Assembly (NCBI RefSeq): GCF_000875895.1
Contig: NZ_JXCF01000010.1
Location: 114,151 to 178,150 of the forward strand
DNA length: 64,000 nt
Direction of reading: 5' to 3'
Origin: Staphylococcus gallinarum
GTDB taxonomy: Bacteria; Bacillota; Bacilli; Staphylococcales; Staphylococcaceae
Below the pieces are notes generated by a model. It saw only the letters and a list, made by a program, of their open reading frames with translations, did no database searches and was not told where the DNA came from. Position 1 is the first letter of the stretch. The number at the start of each line of letters is the position of its first letter. The position numbers and the translations under genes are program-made. Of this stretch, positions 38,566 to 48,782 are shown in pieces.

Positions 38566-40002
38566 TTAACGTCTATGTCCACGTTTGCTTTTTAAATTGA
38601 AGCTAGAGCGTTCGTTATGAGTGCTTTCTTCATCAGTAGAATCATCAGTAGATGATGTTTCAGACGATTGTTCATCTTGGGCAATTGAAGCTTGTGCTTC
38701 ACTTACAGCAGATGATTTACGATCTGATTTATAACGCGCACTTTGCTTTAGTTCACCATCATGTTGTTCATCATCATGATTTGCTCTCTCAGTTGTTGTT
38801 TCAACAGCACTCTGTGTCTTACTTTGTTGCGTCTCTGTTGTACTTTCAGGATAAACGATTTCATCAGCATCTTTAGTTGACTGTATTTCAGGTTGTTCTG
38901 TTTGTTGTGATTCATCCTCTGGTAAAGTGTTGTGAGTAACCTGTTGGTGTGTAGCGCTTTGCTCTGAATTATCAGATTTAATATGATCAGTTTGAGTATC
39001 ATTTGTTTGCTTGTCAGTTAGCTCGGTATTTTGTTGAGTACCATTTTGAGTATCATTTGTTAAGGCACTATCTTTGTTGTGTGATTGTTGACTATGACTA
39101 GCAGTCGCTACTGTAGCTGTATTATCAAGTGATTGCGTATTGTCAGTAGTGTTGTTATTATCTGAATGTTCATTTACATGATCGAGATAATTATTATCGT
39201 CTACTTCATCTAAATTACGTTTTGTAAAGAAGTAGAAGAAGATGCGAATAATGTAACTTAAGATGATATAAACTACTGCAACAGCTGCTGTAGAAAAGGC
39301 GATTACCTTCATAGAAAATACATAGCCTAATTCTTCATTGAATAAAAATACTAAACCAAATGACATTGCTGCATGGAATAATGTTGCAATATAGATTGTG
39401 CGTCCTTTTGTAGAGCGGATTAATTCACCAATAATCATTGAAAATGCAAACGAATATAATAAATTATAAAGTGTATATTCAAATGAAAATGCGATATTAA
39501 TATTCCATATTGCATACATGATACCAACTAAAATAGATGCGAAAAATGTACTGATTTTAGTTTCAACTATATGTTGTAAATAAGAACGGAAACCAAATTC
39601 AACAAAGAACGCCATTAATAATTGACCGATAATCACAGAAAATATTGACACTGACAAATCTTCTGATTGTAATAAGACAAAGCTATCGGCAAAGACATTG
39701 AAACTGACCATGGCAATGATAAAGATAGCTAATGGTAATATCAATGCTAATATCAAACGTTCAATTACCTTAAGGCTTAGTGAAAACTTCAAGCCACCTA
39801 GTTGTGCACGTTTATGTTTAAACACTGCTATACAGATGATTGCTGCAATAAAAGGTGCGAGCACACTCATTTCAAAGACAAAAGTTTTGAATGGAATTTT
39901 ACTTTGAAAATCTTTAAGTATAATCGGTAATGCAAAGGCAATGACGTAAAATATAAAAATGCTCATTGCCCATTGAAAACCAGGTATACGTTTTGTATTC
40001 AT
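38566..40002 (-). CDS. lyrA: LyrA/SpdC: CPBP (Abi) family membrane protein with long hydrophilic tail
   Basis: A 478-residue protein: about eight transmembrane helices in residues 10-260, then a tail of about 210 residues rich in Gln, Thr, Ser, Asn and Asp. The CPBP motif that should read EExxxR reads V134-E-F-G-F-R139, so one catalytic Glu is missing. LyrA/SpdC in S. aureus lacks protease function, affects protein display at septa and lysostaphin resistance, and interacts with WalK. The S. aureus protein is about 419 residues as I recall, so the tail here is longer. Monocistronic. Confidence 0.88.
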   Translation of the reverse strand: MNTKRIPGFQWAMSIFIFYVIAFALPIILKDFQSKIPFKTFVFEMSVLAPFIAAIICIAVFKHKRAQLGGLKFSLSLKVIERLILALILPLAIFIIAMVSFNVFADSFVLLQSEDLSVSIFSVIIGQLLMAFFVEFGFRSYLQHIVETKISTFFASILVGIMYAIWNINIAFSFEYTLYNLLYSFAFSMIIGELIRSTKGRTIYIATLFHAAMSFGLVFLFNEELGYVFSMKVIAFSTAAVAVVYIILSYIIRIFFYFFTKRNLDEVDDNNYLDHVNEHSDNNNTTDNTQSLDNTATVATASHSQQSHNKDSALTNDTQNGTQQNTELTDKQTNDTQTDHIKSDNSEQSATHQQVTHNTLPEDESQQTEQPEIQSTKDADEIVYPESTTETQQSKTQSAVETTTERANHDDEQHDGELKQSARYKSDRKSSAVSEAQASIAQDEQSSETSSTDDSTDEESTHNERSSFNLKSKRGHRR

Positions 40003-40207
40003 TATGTAACCTCCAGTAGGGTTTCAATTAATTCATTTGTAGTTAATTATACATATTTATCCTAAAGAAATAAATTAAATTCAAGTAAATATCATTGAAA
40101 TGTAATACTCGGAATGATTAGAAAATGCATTTTTAAATAATGTTAGACTTTAAAATTTAAATAATTAAGAAGTGGGTAAATTATAATTATAAATTGAATT
40201 GTGATTA

Positions 40208-40222
40208 ATGTAAGCGTATACT
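40208..40222. promoter_or_regulatory. cre (CcpA) site upstream of hutG
   Basis: ATGTAAGCGTATACT matches WTGNAARCGNWWWCA at 14 of 15 positions. It lies 36 bp before the hutG start, consistent with carbon catabolite repression of histidine use. Confidence 0.75.
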
Positions 40223-40257
40223 TTAATTGTTCATAGCGATTCAAAAGGAGGAGAACT

Positions 40258-41187
40258 ATGTATAAGTTAGCACAACGTGAATTATGGAAAGGTAGAATTG
40301 ACAGTGAACAAGATTCTGCTCAATTTAGGCATTTTCAAACAATCCATTTTGGAGATATTAACGAAGCTCCTAGTGGTTCACGTCAGGGCATAGGTATACT
40401 AGGCTATGCAGTGGACAAAGGTGTCGAGCTGAATAAGGGGAGAATTGGTGCCAAAGAGGGGCCAAATGCTATAAAGCAAGCATTTGCCAATCTACCAGTT
40501 CAAAATACAACACCGATATTTGACTACGGAAATGTCGAGCATAATCATGAAAAACTTGAAGAAACGCAACAAGAATTTGCACATTATGTAGCGAATTCTA
40601 TTCAACGACACCAACAGACATTTTTATTAGGTGGTGGGCATGATATAGCTTATGCACAATATCTAGGCACGCGACAAGCATACCCTGATGAATCAATTGG
40701 TGTCATTAATATTGATACACATTTTGATACACGTAAAGAATCGGGTTCAACTTCTGGTACAAGTTTTAGACAAATTCTTGAACAAGACGATAATGCTGAT
40801 TATTTAGTGTTAGGTATTCAACAAGGTGGAAATACACAAGGGTTATTTGATTACGCAGAAGAAAAGGACATCAGTTATGTATATTCTGAAGAACTTTTAC
40901 ATCAAATTTCTCCTCCAATCAAAGATAAAATTGAGAGGTTTGTCCATGATCATGATGTTATAATGTTTACGATTTGTATGGATGTCATTGATAGTGCATT
41001 TGCACCAGGAGTGAGCGCTAATGGTGTACTCGGATTGTTTCCACATATTGTCTTAGAACTCTCAAAGCGCATTGTTTCTAATGATAAAGTATCGACGATT
41101 AGTATTGCAGAAACGAATCCGAAATATGATATTGATAATAGAACTGCAAAATTATCAGCAAACTTTTTACACCACTTTATTGTGTAA
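40258..41187 (+). CDS. hutG: Formimidoylglutamase
   Basis: A 309-residue ureohydrolase-fold enzyme that splits N-formimidoyl-glutamate into glutamate and formamide, the last step of histidine degradation. The binuclear Mn ligands sit in GGGHDIAYA, NIDTHFDTR and MDVIDSAFAPG. The ATG follows AGGAGGAG. Its 3' end overlaps the convergent lysR gene by 11 bp and its terminator lies inside lysR. A cre site precedes it. Confidence 0.93.
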   Translation: MYKLAQRELWKGRIDSEQDSAQFRHFQTIHFGDINEAPSGSRQGIGILGYAVDKGVELNKGRIGAKEGPNAIKQAFANLPVQNTTPIFDYGNVEHNHEKLEETQQEFAHYVANSIQRHQQTFLLGGGHDIAYAQYLGTRQAYPDESIGVINIDTHFDTRKESGSTSGTSFRQILEQDDNADYLVLGIQQGGNTQGLFDYAEEKDISYVYSEELLHQISPPIKDKIERFVHDHDVIMFTICMDVIDSAFAPGVSANGVLGLFPHIVLELSKRIVSNDKVSTISIAETNPKYDIDNRTAKLSANFLHHFIV

Positions 41188-42052
41188 TGTCCCAGTAATT
41201 TATACATTGGTTTATAAGAGAAAGTACTCGTTCCGAGTGCTTTCTTTTTTGTAAATAATTGATGTATATCGTACGTCCTAGGTTGGGTTTAATATGAATG
41301 ACGTCTAAATCTCGTGTGTTAAAGGATTGGAAATATACTTGAGGTATAACTGCGTATCCGAGTCCTTTGTGTACAAAATTTGCTGCCGCTTCAAAGCGAT
41401 CAACTTCCATGATGACATTAGGTCTAATATTCATACGATTAAAGTAATCATCTAAATGTTTGCGCACTTGAGATCCTTTAGTTGGTAATATCAACGGTAA
41501 ATCTTCTATTTCAATGGCCTTTATATCTGGAAAGGCATTTTTAGGTGTAATGAGAACATAAGATTCTTTATATAAAGGAATTGATTTTATCGCTTCGTGA
41601 TTGATAATTTCATTTGTTAGTCCAATATGATTTTCAAAATTTAATAATTGATCAATTGTTTTTGATTGATCGTGTACCTCAGAAACCAAATAAGTTTGAT
41701 CAGTAAATTGCTTTCTATGAATGGAAATGACTTGTGAAATCCATTGGTTTGAAGACTCTAGAATAGATAGCTTTATTTTAGGTGCATGACTCGTATTTAA
41801 ATCATACATTTTTTCAATTGTTTGATGATAATGGTGAATTAAACCTTGTGCATAGTTGTAAAATTGAATGCCTTTTTCAGTGATTTTTATTTCCTTGGTT
41901 GTACGAATGAATAAGTCGTAGCCTAAATCTGCTTCCATCTTTTTTATGGTCGCAGTCAGTGAAGGTTGGCTAATATGTAAAAAATTAGCTGCTTTAGTAA
42001 AACTATTATATTTAACGACAGCAACAAAATATTCTAACTGTATTATTTTCAT
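41177..42052 (-). CDS. LysR-family regulator, probable hut regulator
   Basis: A 291-residue LysR protein. The winged helix is at residues 1-60 (MKIIQLEYFVAVVKYNSF; FLHISQPSLTATIKKMEADL), followed by a two-lobed periplasmic-binding-like effector domain. It is divergent from hutU-hutI, and the 218-bp gap contains a long dyad just upstream of its own start (42072-42109) and a perfect palindrome (42216-42227). LysR proteins typically control the divergent neighbour, so hut regulation by urocanate or histidine is a sound inference. Its last codons contain the hutG terminator. Confidence 0.87.
   Translation of the reverse strand: MKIIQLEYFVAVVKYNSFTKAANFLHISQPSLTATIKKMEADLGYDLFIRTTKEIKITEKGIQFYNYAQGLIHHYHQTIEKMYDLNTSHAPKIKLSILESSNQWISQVISIHRKQFTDQTYLVSEVHDQSKTIDQLLNFENHIGLTNEIINHEAIKSIPLYKESYVLITPKNAFPDIKAIEIEDLPLILPTKGSQVRKHLDDYFNRMNIRPNVIMEVDRFEAAANFVHKGLGYAVIPQVYFQSFNTRDLDVIHIKPNLGRTIYINYLQKRKHSERVLSLINQCINYWDITQ
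41220..41250 (+). terminator. hutG terminator inside the lysR coding region
   Basis: GAAAGTACTCG and CGAGTGCTTTC form a stem with a 3-base loop, followed by TTTTTT. It lies within the last 25 codons of the convergent lysR gene, so the sequence serves both purposes. Confidence 0.88.
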
Positions 42053-42071
42053 ACTTATCCTCCAAAGTAAT

Positions 42072-42109
42072 AACTACCATTTATAACTTAAAACTATAAA
42101 TAGGTAGTT
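42072..42109. promoter_or_regulatory. Long inverted repeat upstream of lysR
   Basis: AACTACC with TTTATA on one side and TATAAAT with GGTAGTT on the other, symmetric apart from one extra base. It lies 20-57 bp before the lysR start and is a likely autoregulatory LysR-family site. Confidence 0.65.
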
Positions 42110-42215
42110 TATTTATATTTGTAGTCTATATATTATCATAATATACTAAATTATATAACAAGTATGATAATTAAAAATGCAACGATGAAATATGATTTGA
42201 TTTTAGGGGTAATTG

Positions 42216-42227
42216 TGCAATATTGCA
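42216..42227. promoter_or_regulatory. Palindrome upstream of hutU
   Basis: TGCAATATTGCA is a perfect 12-bp palindrome about 44 bp before the hutU start. Compatible with a T-N11-A-type LysR-family site. Confidence 0.5.
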
Positions 42228-42270
42228 TATATTAATGAAAAATTATAATAAAACAAAGGAGTAGTGAACT

Positions 42271-43932
42271 ATGCGAAAAATCGAAGCTAAAAAAGGTTTA
42301 GATATAGAGTGTAAAGGATGGGAACAAGAAGCTGTATTACGAATGTTGTATAACAACTTAGATCCTGAAGTAGCTGAGCGACCAGAAGATTTAGTTGTTT
42401 ATGGTGGTATTGGTAAAGCTGCTAGAAACTGGGAAGCATTTGAAGCTATTGAAAATACTTTACGTGATTTAGAAGCTGATGAGACTATGTTAGTTCAATC
42501 AGGTAAACCTGTTGCTGTATTTAAAACACATGAAGAAGCACCTCGCGTATTATTATCAAATTCAGTATTAGTTCCAGAATGGGCTAATTGGGATCACTTT
42601 AATGAATTAGATAAAAAAGGCTTGATGATGTATGGGCAAATGACAGCAGGTAGCTGGATTTACATTGGTTCACAAGGTATTGTTCAAGGAACATATGAGA
42701 CATTTGGTGAATTAGCTAATCAACATTTTGATGGTAAATTGTCTGGCACAGTTACATTAACGGCTGGATTAGGCGGTATGGGTGGTGCGCAACCACTTGC
42801 TGTTACGATGAATGGTGGAGTCGTAATTGGCGTAGATGTAGATGAAACGCGAATTGATAAACGTATTGAAACACGTTATTGCGACGTAAAAACACATAGC
42901 TTAGATGAAGCTTTAGAATTAGCAGCTGAAGCACGCGATGCAGGTAAACCACTTTCAATTGGACTAGTGGGTAATGCAGTTGATACGCATAAAGCAATTT
43001 TAGATAAAGGCTTTAAAATTGATATCATTACTGACCAAACAAGTGCACATGATCCTTTAAATGGATATGTACCACAAGGTTACTCTTTAGAAGAGGCAAA
43101 GGCATTAAGAGAAAAAGATCCTAAAGAATATGTAGAAAAATCTGAAGCTTCAATGAAAGAACACGTATCATTAATGTTAGCTTTCCAACAAAAAGGTGCA
43201 GTTGCGTTTGATTATGGTAATAATATTCGCCAAGTTGCATATAATAATGGCTTGGAAAATGCATTTGATTTCCCTGGATTCGTACCAGCATATATTAGAC
43301 CGCTATTCTGTGAAGGTAAAGGACCATTCCGTTTTGCGGCATTAAGTGGTGATCCAAAAGACATTGAACGTGCAGATGAAGAAATGAGAAAATTATTCCC
43401 AGATAACGAAAAGTTAATTAGATGGTTAGATTTGGCAGAGGAAAAAATTGCGTTCCAAGGTTTACCATCAAGAATTGCTTGGTTAGGATATGAAGAAAGA
43501 GCGAAGATGGGCTTAGCATTAAATAGACTTGTTCGTGAAGGTGAAATTTCAGCACCAATCGTTATTGGTCGTGACCATTTAGATTCTGGTTCAGTTGCGA
43601 GTCCAAACCGTGAAACAGAAGGGATGCAAGATGGTTCAGATGCTGTAGGTGACTGGGCAGTATTAAATGCCTTAATCAATACAGCAGCTGGTGGTTCTTG
43701 GATTTCATTCCACCATGGTGGTGGTGTAGGTATGGGTTACTCTTTACATGCTGGTATGGTAGTTGTAGCAGATGGTTCAGAACGAGCTGATAAACGATTA
43801 GGACGTGTATTAACTACAGATCCGGGTATGGGAGTAGTGAGACATGCTGATGCAGGTTATCAATCAGCAATTGATGTTGCAAATGAAAAAGGCATCAAAA
43901 TTCCAATGATTAATGGTAAAGGAGCGAAATAA
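42271..43932 (+). CDS. hutU: Urocanate hydratase
   Basis: A 553-residue enzyme that converts urocanate to imidazolonepropionate using tightly bound NAD+ as an electrophile. The NAD-binding stretch [14 protein letters not shown] is near residues 164-177. Strong similarity to other staphylococcal HutU proteins. ATG after AAGGAG. The stop overlaps the hutI start by one base. No hutH gene is in the window, so the first step is encoded elsewhere. Confidence 0.97.
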   Translation: MRKIEAKKGLDIECKGWEQEAVLRMLYNNLDPEVAERPEDLVVYGGIGKAARNWEAFEAIENTLRDLEADETMLVQSGKPVAVFKTHEEAPRVLLSNSVLVPEWANWDHFNELDKKGLMMYGQMTAGSWIYIGSQGIVQGTYETFGELANQHFDGKLSGTVTLTAGLGGMGGAQPLAVTMNGGVVIGVDVDETRIDKRIETRYCDVKTHSLDEALELAAEARDAGKPLSIGLVGNAVDTHKAILDKGFKIDIITDQTSAHDPLNGYVPQGYSLEEAKALREKDPKEYVEKSEASMKEHVSLMLAFQQKGAVAFDYGNNIRQVAYNNGLENAFDFPGFVPAYIRPLFCEGKGPFRFAALSGDPKDIERADEEMRKLFPDNEKLIRWLDLAEEKIAFQGLPSRIAWLGYEERAKMGLALNRLVREGEISAPIVIGRDHLDSGSVASPNRETEGMQDGSDAVGDWAVLNALINTAAGGSWISFHHGGGVGMGYSLHAGMVVVADGSERADKRLGRVLTTDPGMGVVRHADAGYQSAIDVANEKGIKIPMINGKGAK

Positions 43933-45164
43933 TGAACGATTTAATTATCCAAAATATAAAACAGTTAATTTTACCGAAATCTACGGATAGACCTTTAAAA
44001 GGAGCAGAATTAAATGAATTAGAAATCATTGAAAATGGTACAGTCGTTATCAATGATGGGAAGGTCGTTTATTCTGGTTCACATACAGATGAATATGAAG
44101 CTAATGAAACAATAGATGCCACTGGTAAAGTAGTATCACCAGCATTAGTAGAAGCACATACGCATTTAGTTCACGGCGGTTCGAGAGAACACGAGATGTC
44201 ATTAAAACGACAAGGTGTTTCTTATTTAGAAATTTTAGAGCAAGGTGGCGGAATCTTATCAACAGTTGAAGCTACACGCAATGCCACAGAAGATGAATTA
44301 TTTGAAAAAGCTGAGAAAAATCTATTAACAATGATTCAACATGGTGTGTTAGCTGTCGAAAGTAAAAGTGGTTACGGTTTAGATAAGGAAAATGAATTAA
44401 AGCAATTAAAAGTTTCAAATCGACTTGCTGAGAAATATAACTTAGATATGAAACACACATTCCTTGGACCACATGCGGTACCTAAAGATGCTGAATCAAA
44501 TCAAGCATTCTTACAAGAAATGATTGACTTATTACCGGAAGTTAAAAGTTATGCAGACTTCGCAGATATATTCTGTGAAACAGGCGTATTTACCGTAGAA
44601 GAATCTAAAAAATATATGCAAGCAGCTAAAGAGCAAGGCTTTGCTGTGAAGATTCATGCCGATGAAATAGATCCATTAGGTGGTTTAGAATTAGCAATTG
44701 ATGAAGGTGCGATTTCTGCAGATCACCTTGTGGCATCTAGTGAAGAAGGCAAAGCTAAATTAAGAGATAGTGATACAGTAGCGGTATTATTACCAGGAAC
44801 TACTTTCTATTTAGATAAAGAACAATATGCAGATGCGCGCGGTATGATTGATAATAATGGAGCAATTGCAATTGCTACTGATTTTAATCCTGGTAGTTGT
44901 GTAACGAATAACTTACAGTTAGTTATGTCTATCGCAGCATTAAAATTAAAATTATCACCAAATGAAATTTGGAATGCTGTTACAGTAAACGCAGCAAAAG
45001 CAATTGATGTTGATGCTGGTACAATTAATAAAGGTGATAAAGCAAATATTGTTGTTTGGGATGCACCAAACCATGAATATATTCCGTATCATTATGGCGT
45101 AAACCATGCTCAAAAAGTTATTAAAGATGGCAAGGTCATTGTAGATAATTCATTTGAATTATAA
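43932..45164 (+). CDS. hutI: Imidazolonepropionase
   Basis: A 410-residue amidohydrolase opening the imidazolone ring to N-formimidoyl-glutamate. The metal site is [10 protein letters not shown] near 74-83, with further His/Asp ligands in [17 protein letters not shown] and ATDFNPGS. It overlaps hutU by one base, so translation is coupled. A terminator follows at 45276-45326. Confidence 0.96.
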   Translation: MNDLIIQNIKQLILPKSTDRPLKGAELNELEIIENGTVVINDGKVVYSGSHTDEYEANETIDATGKVVSPALVEAHTHLVHGGSREHEMSLKRQGVSYLEILEQGGGILSTVEATRNATEDELFEKAEKNLLTMIQHGVLAVESKSGYGLDKENELKQLKVSNRLAEKYNLDMKHTFLGPHAVPKDAESNQAFLQEMIDLLPEVKSYADFADIFCETGVFTVEESKKYMQAAKEQGFAVKIHADEIDPLGGLELAIDEGAISADHLVASSEEGKAKLRDSDTVAVLLPGTTFYLDKEQYADARGMIDNNGAIAIATDFNPGSCVTNNLQLVMSIAALKLKLSPNEIWNAVTVNAAKAIDVDAGTINKGDKANIVVWDAPNHEYIPYHYGVNHAQKVIKDGKVIVDNSFEL

Positions 45165-45275
45165 TACGTTAAGGCAGCTCAGATATTCATTTCACAATGT
45201 TTCAGTTTGTTAGGTTGTCAAATTTGAAAGCATCTTTGAATCATGAATTTTATAATGAAATAAATATGTGAATTA

Positions 45276-45326
45276 ATGGGACGACGAAATCTGTTTGGAA
45301 GATAAATAGATTCACGTCTCATTTTT
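45276..45326 (+). terminator. Terminator after hutI
   Basis: ATGGGACG and CGTCTCAT (with a G-U pair) plus inner GAATCT/AGATTC-like pairing, followed by TTTTT. Confidence 0.75.
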
Positions 45327-45454
45327 GTTTTTTGAGATTTTTAAAATATTTAATACATTATTAATGTAACGGAAAAAATTACAAATCGGAGTTTATTAAA
45401 TATTTTGACAATTATGATAATATGGATGCAAGGGGGATAGGAGGTGCGCAACGT

Positions 45455-46621
45455 ATGGAAAAAAATACTTATCTCACACAATGAACGAATAATTTAAAGC
45501 ATAATGTATTGGTTGGTATACTATTAGCATTATCATTAATACCTGGTGCAATTGCTTTTTCTTTTATTGCAGGTGTGAGTCCTTCTATTGGATTAATGAG
45601 TACAGGTATTATTATGATTGTCATAAGTATTGTCGGCAATCGTTCATTAATGATATCAGCTCCAAGCAGTGGTGTTTCACTGATAGTTGCCCCTTTGGTT
45701 TCGGATTCCGGGTTAGTCGGTCTAATTATGGCAACGTTTATCATGGGACTAACTCAAATTATATTTGGTTTATGTCGATTGAATCGTCTTATTGATATCG
45801 TACCTCAAGGTGTTGTAATTGGCTTTATGAATGCGTTAGGTATAATATTATTATCATCTCAATTAGAGCATATTTTTCCATCTACAATAACAACATATGG
45901 TATCGTAGTTGTTTCGTTTGTGATGATTTGGGGGTTACCCAAAATTACAAATCAAATTCCATCCCCTTTGATAACGATAGTGGTAATGTCTATCGTTACT
46001 TGGCTATTCCAATTAAATAGTGAATTAGTGAAAGATATCTCTATGGTTCAACTCGATTTCAATTTATTTATTATGTTTGATCATATAATGAATCGCCAAT
46101 TATGGTTGACTGCATTGGTTTATGGTATTGCGATGGCTATAGTTGCAACAATTCAAAACGCACTTACCGAGCAAGTGTTAGATCAACTTACGAAAGTTGA
46201 AAGTGATGTAAGCAAGGAATCTATAGGTCAAGGGATTGCTAATATTATCACGAGTTTCTTAGGTGGATATGGTGGAAGTGCACTTGTAGGTCAATCGCGA
46301 TTCAATGTTGCTATGGGTGGCACTTCTAGAGTATCTTCATTAATTACTGGAAGCTTTTTATTGCTCAGTATCTATCTGTTTGGTTCTTTATTGATTCAAA
46401 TCCCTATGGCAGTCTTAGCAACTGTACTGATAACTATTGCATTTAGCACATTTGATAGAAGAACGATTGCATATATAAAGCAAGCGCCAGTGGTGCATGG
46501 AAGCACAGTTTGCTTAACAATATGTATTATTTTAGTTACGAACAATTTAGCAATGGGAGTAATTGTAGTAACGCTTTGTTACTATTTAATAAAGAATGTA
46601 ATAAATAAAGAAGGGACGTGA
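45455..46621 (+). pseudogene. SulP-family anion transporter gene with in-frame TGA at codon 10
   Basis: ATG 45455 follows GATAGGAGG at a good distance and encodes MEKNTYLTQ, then TGA at 45482-45484, then continues in the same frame (TNNLKHNVLVGILLALSLIPGAIAFSF) to 46621. The natural reading is a TGG (Trp) to TGA change in an otherwise intact gene. Ten or so helices with SulP-type AFSFIAGVSP and GYGGSALVGQSRFNVAMGGTSR segments are present. Without the stop the protein would be 388 residues, without the C-terminal STAS domain of classical SulP proteins. Internal TTG 45509 lacks a ribosome site, and starting there would damage the first helix. It precedes the M20 gene by 6 bases, so they are probably one operon. 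Confidence 0.82.
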
Positions 46622-46627
46622 CATAAC

Positions 46628-47752
46628 ATGCCACAATATGAAGATTATATAAATTGGAGAAGAACGTTTCATCAGTATCCTGAATTATCAGAGTATGAAT
46701 ATGAAACGACGAAAAGGTTGCGTCGTATATTAGAATCATATGATATAACAATTTTAGATTTACCATTAGAAACGGGTTTAGTCGCGGAAATCGGTCAAGG
46801 AGATTCATTTGTAGCAGTAAGAACAGACATTGATGCTTTACCAATTAATGAACAAGTAGAAAATGAATTTGCTTCTACAAATGAAGGCGTAATGCATGCA
46901 TGTGGTCATGATATACATATGGCAAGTATCTTGGCCGTAGCAACACGTTTGAAGGAAGTAGAGTCAGATTTAAATGGAAGAGTAAGGTTTATTTTCCAAC
47001 CAGCAGAAGAATTAGGTTATGGAGCGTTTTACATTACAGATACCAAAGCGATTGATGGTGCTAAAGCAGTGTTAGGTTATCATAACTACCCTACATTAGA
47101 TATTGGCGAGTTTGCAGTGAAATCTGGTGTCATCACATCATCAGTGGATCGTTTTGAATATAAGATAAAGGGAACAGGTGCGCATGCAGCAAAGCCTGAG
47201 CAAGGAAATGATCCAGTCATTGTATTAGGTCAATTGATAAACAGTGTGCAATCTATTGTCAGTCGTAATATGTCAGCATTTGATAATGCTGTCGTAACAA
47301 TTGGTGAGGTTTCAAGCGGTAATACTTGGAATGTTATTGCTGATCATGCGTATGTACAAGGTACGGTAAGAAGCTTTGACGAAGATAAAAGAAATGAAAT
47401 TGAACAACGATTAAAAGCAATTGGCGATGGATTAGCCAAAGCCTTTAATGTTGAAATAGAAACAATCTACCACCGTCTCCCTGGTGCTGTCGTTAATGAT
47501 GAAAAATTGACAAATGACGCCATTACCGTTGCAAAAGAAGTAGGTTACAACGTAAGTATTATGGACGAACCGTTAACAATTGGCGAGGATTTTTCTGGAT
47601 TCTCTCAACAATACCCAAGCGTATTTGTCTTTATTGGCTCAAACAGTGAATATGATTTACATCATCCGAAGTATGATCCGGATGAGCGTATTTTAGAAAA
47701 GGTACCAGATTATTTTGTTACTTTTGTACAAAAGCTATTAAATGAAGTTTAA
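46628..47752 (+). CDS. M20-family amidohydrolase
   Basis: A 374-residue M20D peptidase/amidohydrolase (hippurate hydrolase/N-acyl-amino acid hydrolase type). Metal ligands are in ACGHDIHMAS near residue 93, EELGYGA near 128 and GYHNYP; GEDFSGFSQ and HHPKYDPDE lie near the C-terminus. It removes acyl groups from amino acid conjugates, but the substrate is unknown. It starts 6 bases after the broken SulP gene; premature termination upstream could reduce its expression by polarity. Confidence 0.88.
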   Translation: MPQYEDYINWRRTFHQYPELSEYEYETTKRLRRILESYDITILDLPLETGLVAEIGQGDSFVAVRTDIDALPINEQVENEFASTNEGVMHACGHDIHMASILAVATRLKEVESDLNGRVRFIFQPAEELGYGAFYITDTKAIDGAKAVLGYHNYPTLDIGEFAVKSGVITSSVDRFEYKIKGTGAHAAKPEQGNDPVIVLGQLINSVQSIVSRNMSAFDNAVVTIGEVSSGNTWNVIADHAYVQGTVRSFDEDKRNEIEQRLKAIGDGLAKAFNVEIETIYHRLPGAVVNDEKLTNDAITVAKEVGYNVSIMDEPLTIGEDFSGFSQQYPSVFVFIGSNSEYDLHHPKYDPDERILEKVPDYFVTFVQKLLNEV

Positions 47753-47771
47753 TTATAATTAGTGCTATTTT

Positions 47772-47797
47772 GTATTAATCAGAAACATATTGGGTAT
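47772..47797 (+). promoter_or_regulatory. Sigma-B-type promoter of the SDR gene
   Basis: GTATTA (47772-47777), 14-bp spacer, GGGTAT (47792-47797), close to the staphylococcal sigma-B consensus GTTTAA-N14-GGGTAT. It ends about 38 bp before the gene start. Confidence 0.72.
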
Positions 47798-47835
47798 TGA
47801 ATATATAAGTAAAATGTATTAAGGAGTGTTTACTT

Positions 47836-48717
47836 ATGTCTGCTCAAGATCCTAGAAAGAAATTTTCAAACAAAGATTTTCCAAAGCAAGAACAACCTGT
47901 TCCTGGACTACAACAACAATTAGACCCTCAACCAGATTGTGGAGAATCATCATATACAGGCCATCATAGATTAGAAGGTTATAAAATGTTAGTAACTGGT
48001 GGTGATTCTGCAATAGGTCGTGCTGCTGCAATTGCGTATGCAAAAGAAGGTGCGGATGTTGCAATTAATTACCTCCCTGATGAACAAGTCGATGCTGAAG
48101 AAGTGAAACAGGTAATTGAAGCTGCTGGCAGTAAAGCAGTGCTTATACCGGGTGATATTCGAAATGAACAATTTAACTATGACTTGGTTGCACAGGCACA
48201 TCAAGAATTAGGTGGACTGGACAATGTGACGTTAGTCGCTGGTCATCAGCAATATCGAGAAAGTATCAAAGGCTTTGATACAGCTTCCTTTACAGAAACC
48301 TTTGAAACGAATGTTTATCCTATATTTTGGACAGTACAAAAGGCGATAGATTATTTAAAACCCGGAGCAACGATTACATTGACATCTTCTGTTCAAGGTT
48401 ATAATCCAAGTCCAATATTGCATGATTATGCTGCAACCAAAGCGGCAATCATTTCATTGACCAAAAGTTTATCTGAAGAATTAGGTGAACAAGGTATACG
48501 TGTTAATTGTGTTGCCCCTGGTCCATTCTGGTCACCGTTACAAATCTCAGGAGGACAACCTCAATCGAAGATACCGACCTTTGGTCAAAAGTCAGTACTA
48601 GGACGTGCAGGTCAACCTGTTGAGTTGGCAGGTGTATATGTCCATCTCGCAGCTGAAGAATCTAGCTATACAACTGGTCAAGTGTATGGTGTTACAGGCG
48701 GAACCCAAATAGATTAA
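47836..48717 (+). CDS. SDR oxidoreductase, general-stress-protein-39 type
   Basis: A 293-residue short-chain dehydrogenase. An N-terminal 45-residue extension (DPRKKFSNKDFPKQEQ...) is typical of the YdaD/YhdF/YhxC stress group. The cofactor motif VTGGDSAIGRAAA is near 52-64, the catalytic Ser is in TLTSSVQGY, and YAATK carries Tyr and Lys. The likely sigma-B promoter just upstream agrees with the stress role of Bacillus homologues. Substrate unknown. A terminator follows immediately. Confidence 0.9.
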   Translation: MSAQDPRKKFSNKDFPKQEQPVPGLQQQLDPQPDCGESSYTGHHRLEGYKMLVTGGDSAIGRAAAIAYAKEGADVAINYLPDEQVDAEEVKQVIEAAGSKAVLIPGDIRNEQFNYDLVAQAHQELGGLDNVTLVAGHQQYRESIKGFDTASFTETFETNVYPIFWTVQKAIDYLKPGATITLTSSVQGYNPSPILHDYAATKAAIISLTKSLSEELGEQGIRVNCVAPGPFWSPLQISGGQPQSKIPTFGQKSVLGRAGQPVELAGVYVHLAAEESSYTTGQVYGVTGGTQID

Positions 48718-48722
48718 ACAAC

Positions 48723-48762
48723 AAAAAGTTAGAAAATCTGGAAGTTGATTTTCTAACTTTTT
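48723..48762 (+). terminator. Terminator between the SDR and flavin reductase genes
   Basis: AAAAAGTTAGAAAATC pairs perfectly with GATTTTCTAACTTTTT across 8 bases. Only 20 bases separate it from the next start codon. Confidence 0.9.
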
Positions 48763-48782
48763 ATTTATGAGGAGTAGAACAA

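Noticed and set aside
38652..39002. ORFs of 74 and 84 residues inside the lyrA tail
   Set aside because: By-products of the repetitive codons of the tail; no ribosome sites.
45509..46621. SulP gene starting at TTG 45509
   Set aside because: No ribosome site, and the start would fall inside the first membrane helix. A start at 45455 with a nonsense codon explains the sequence better.
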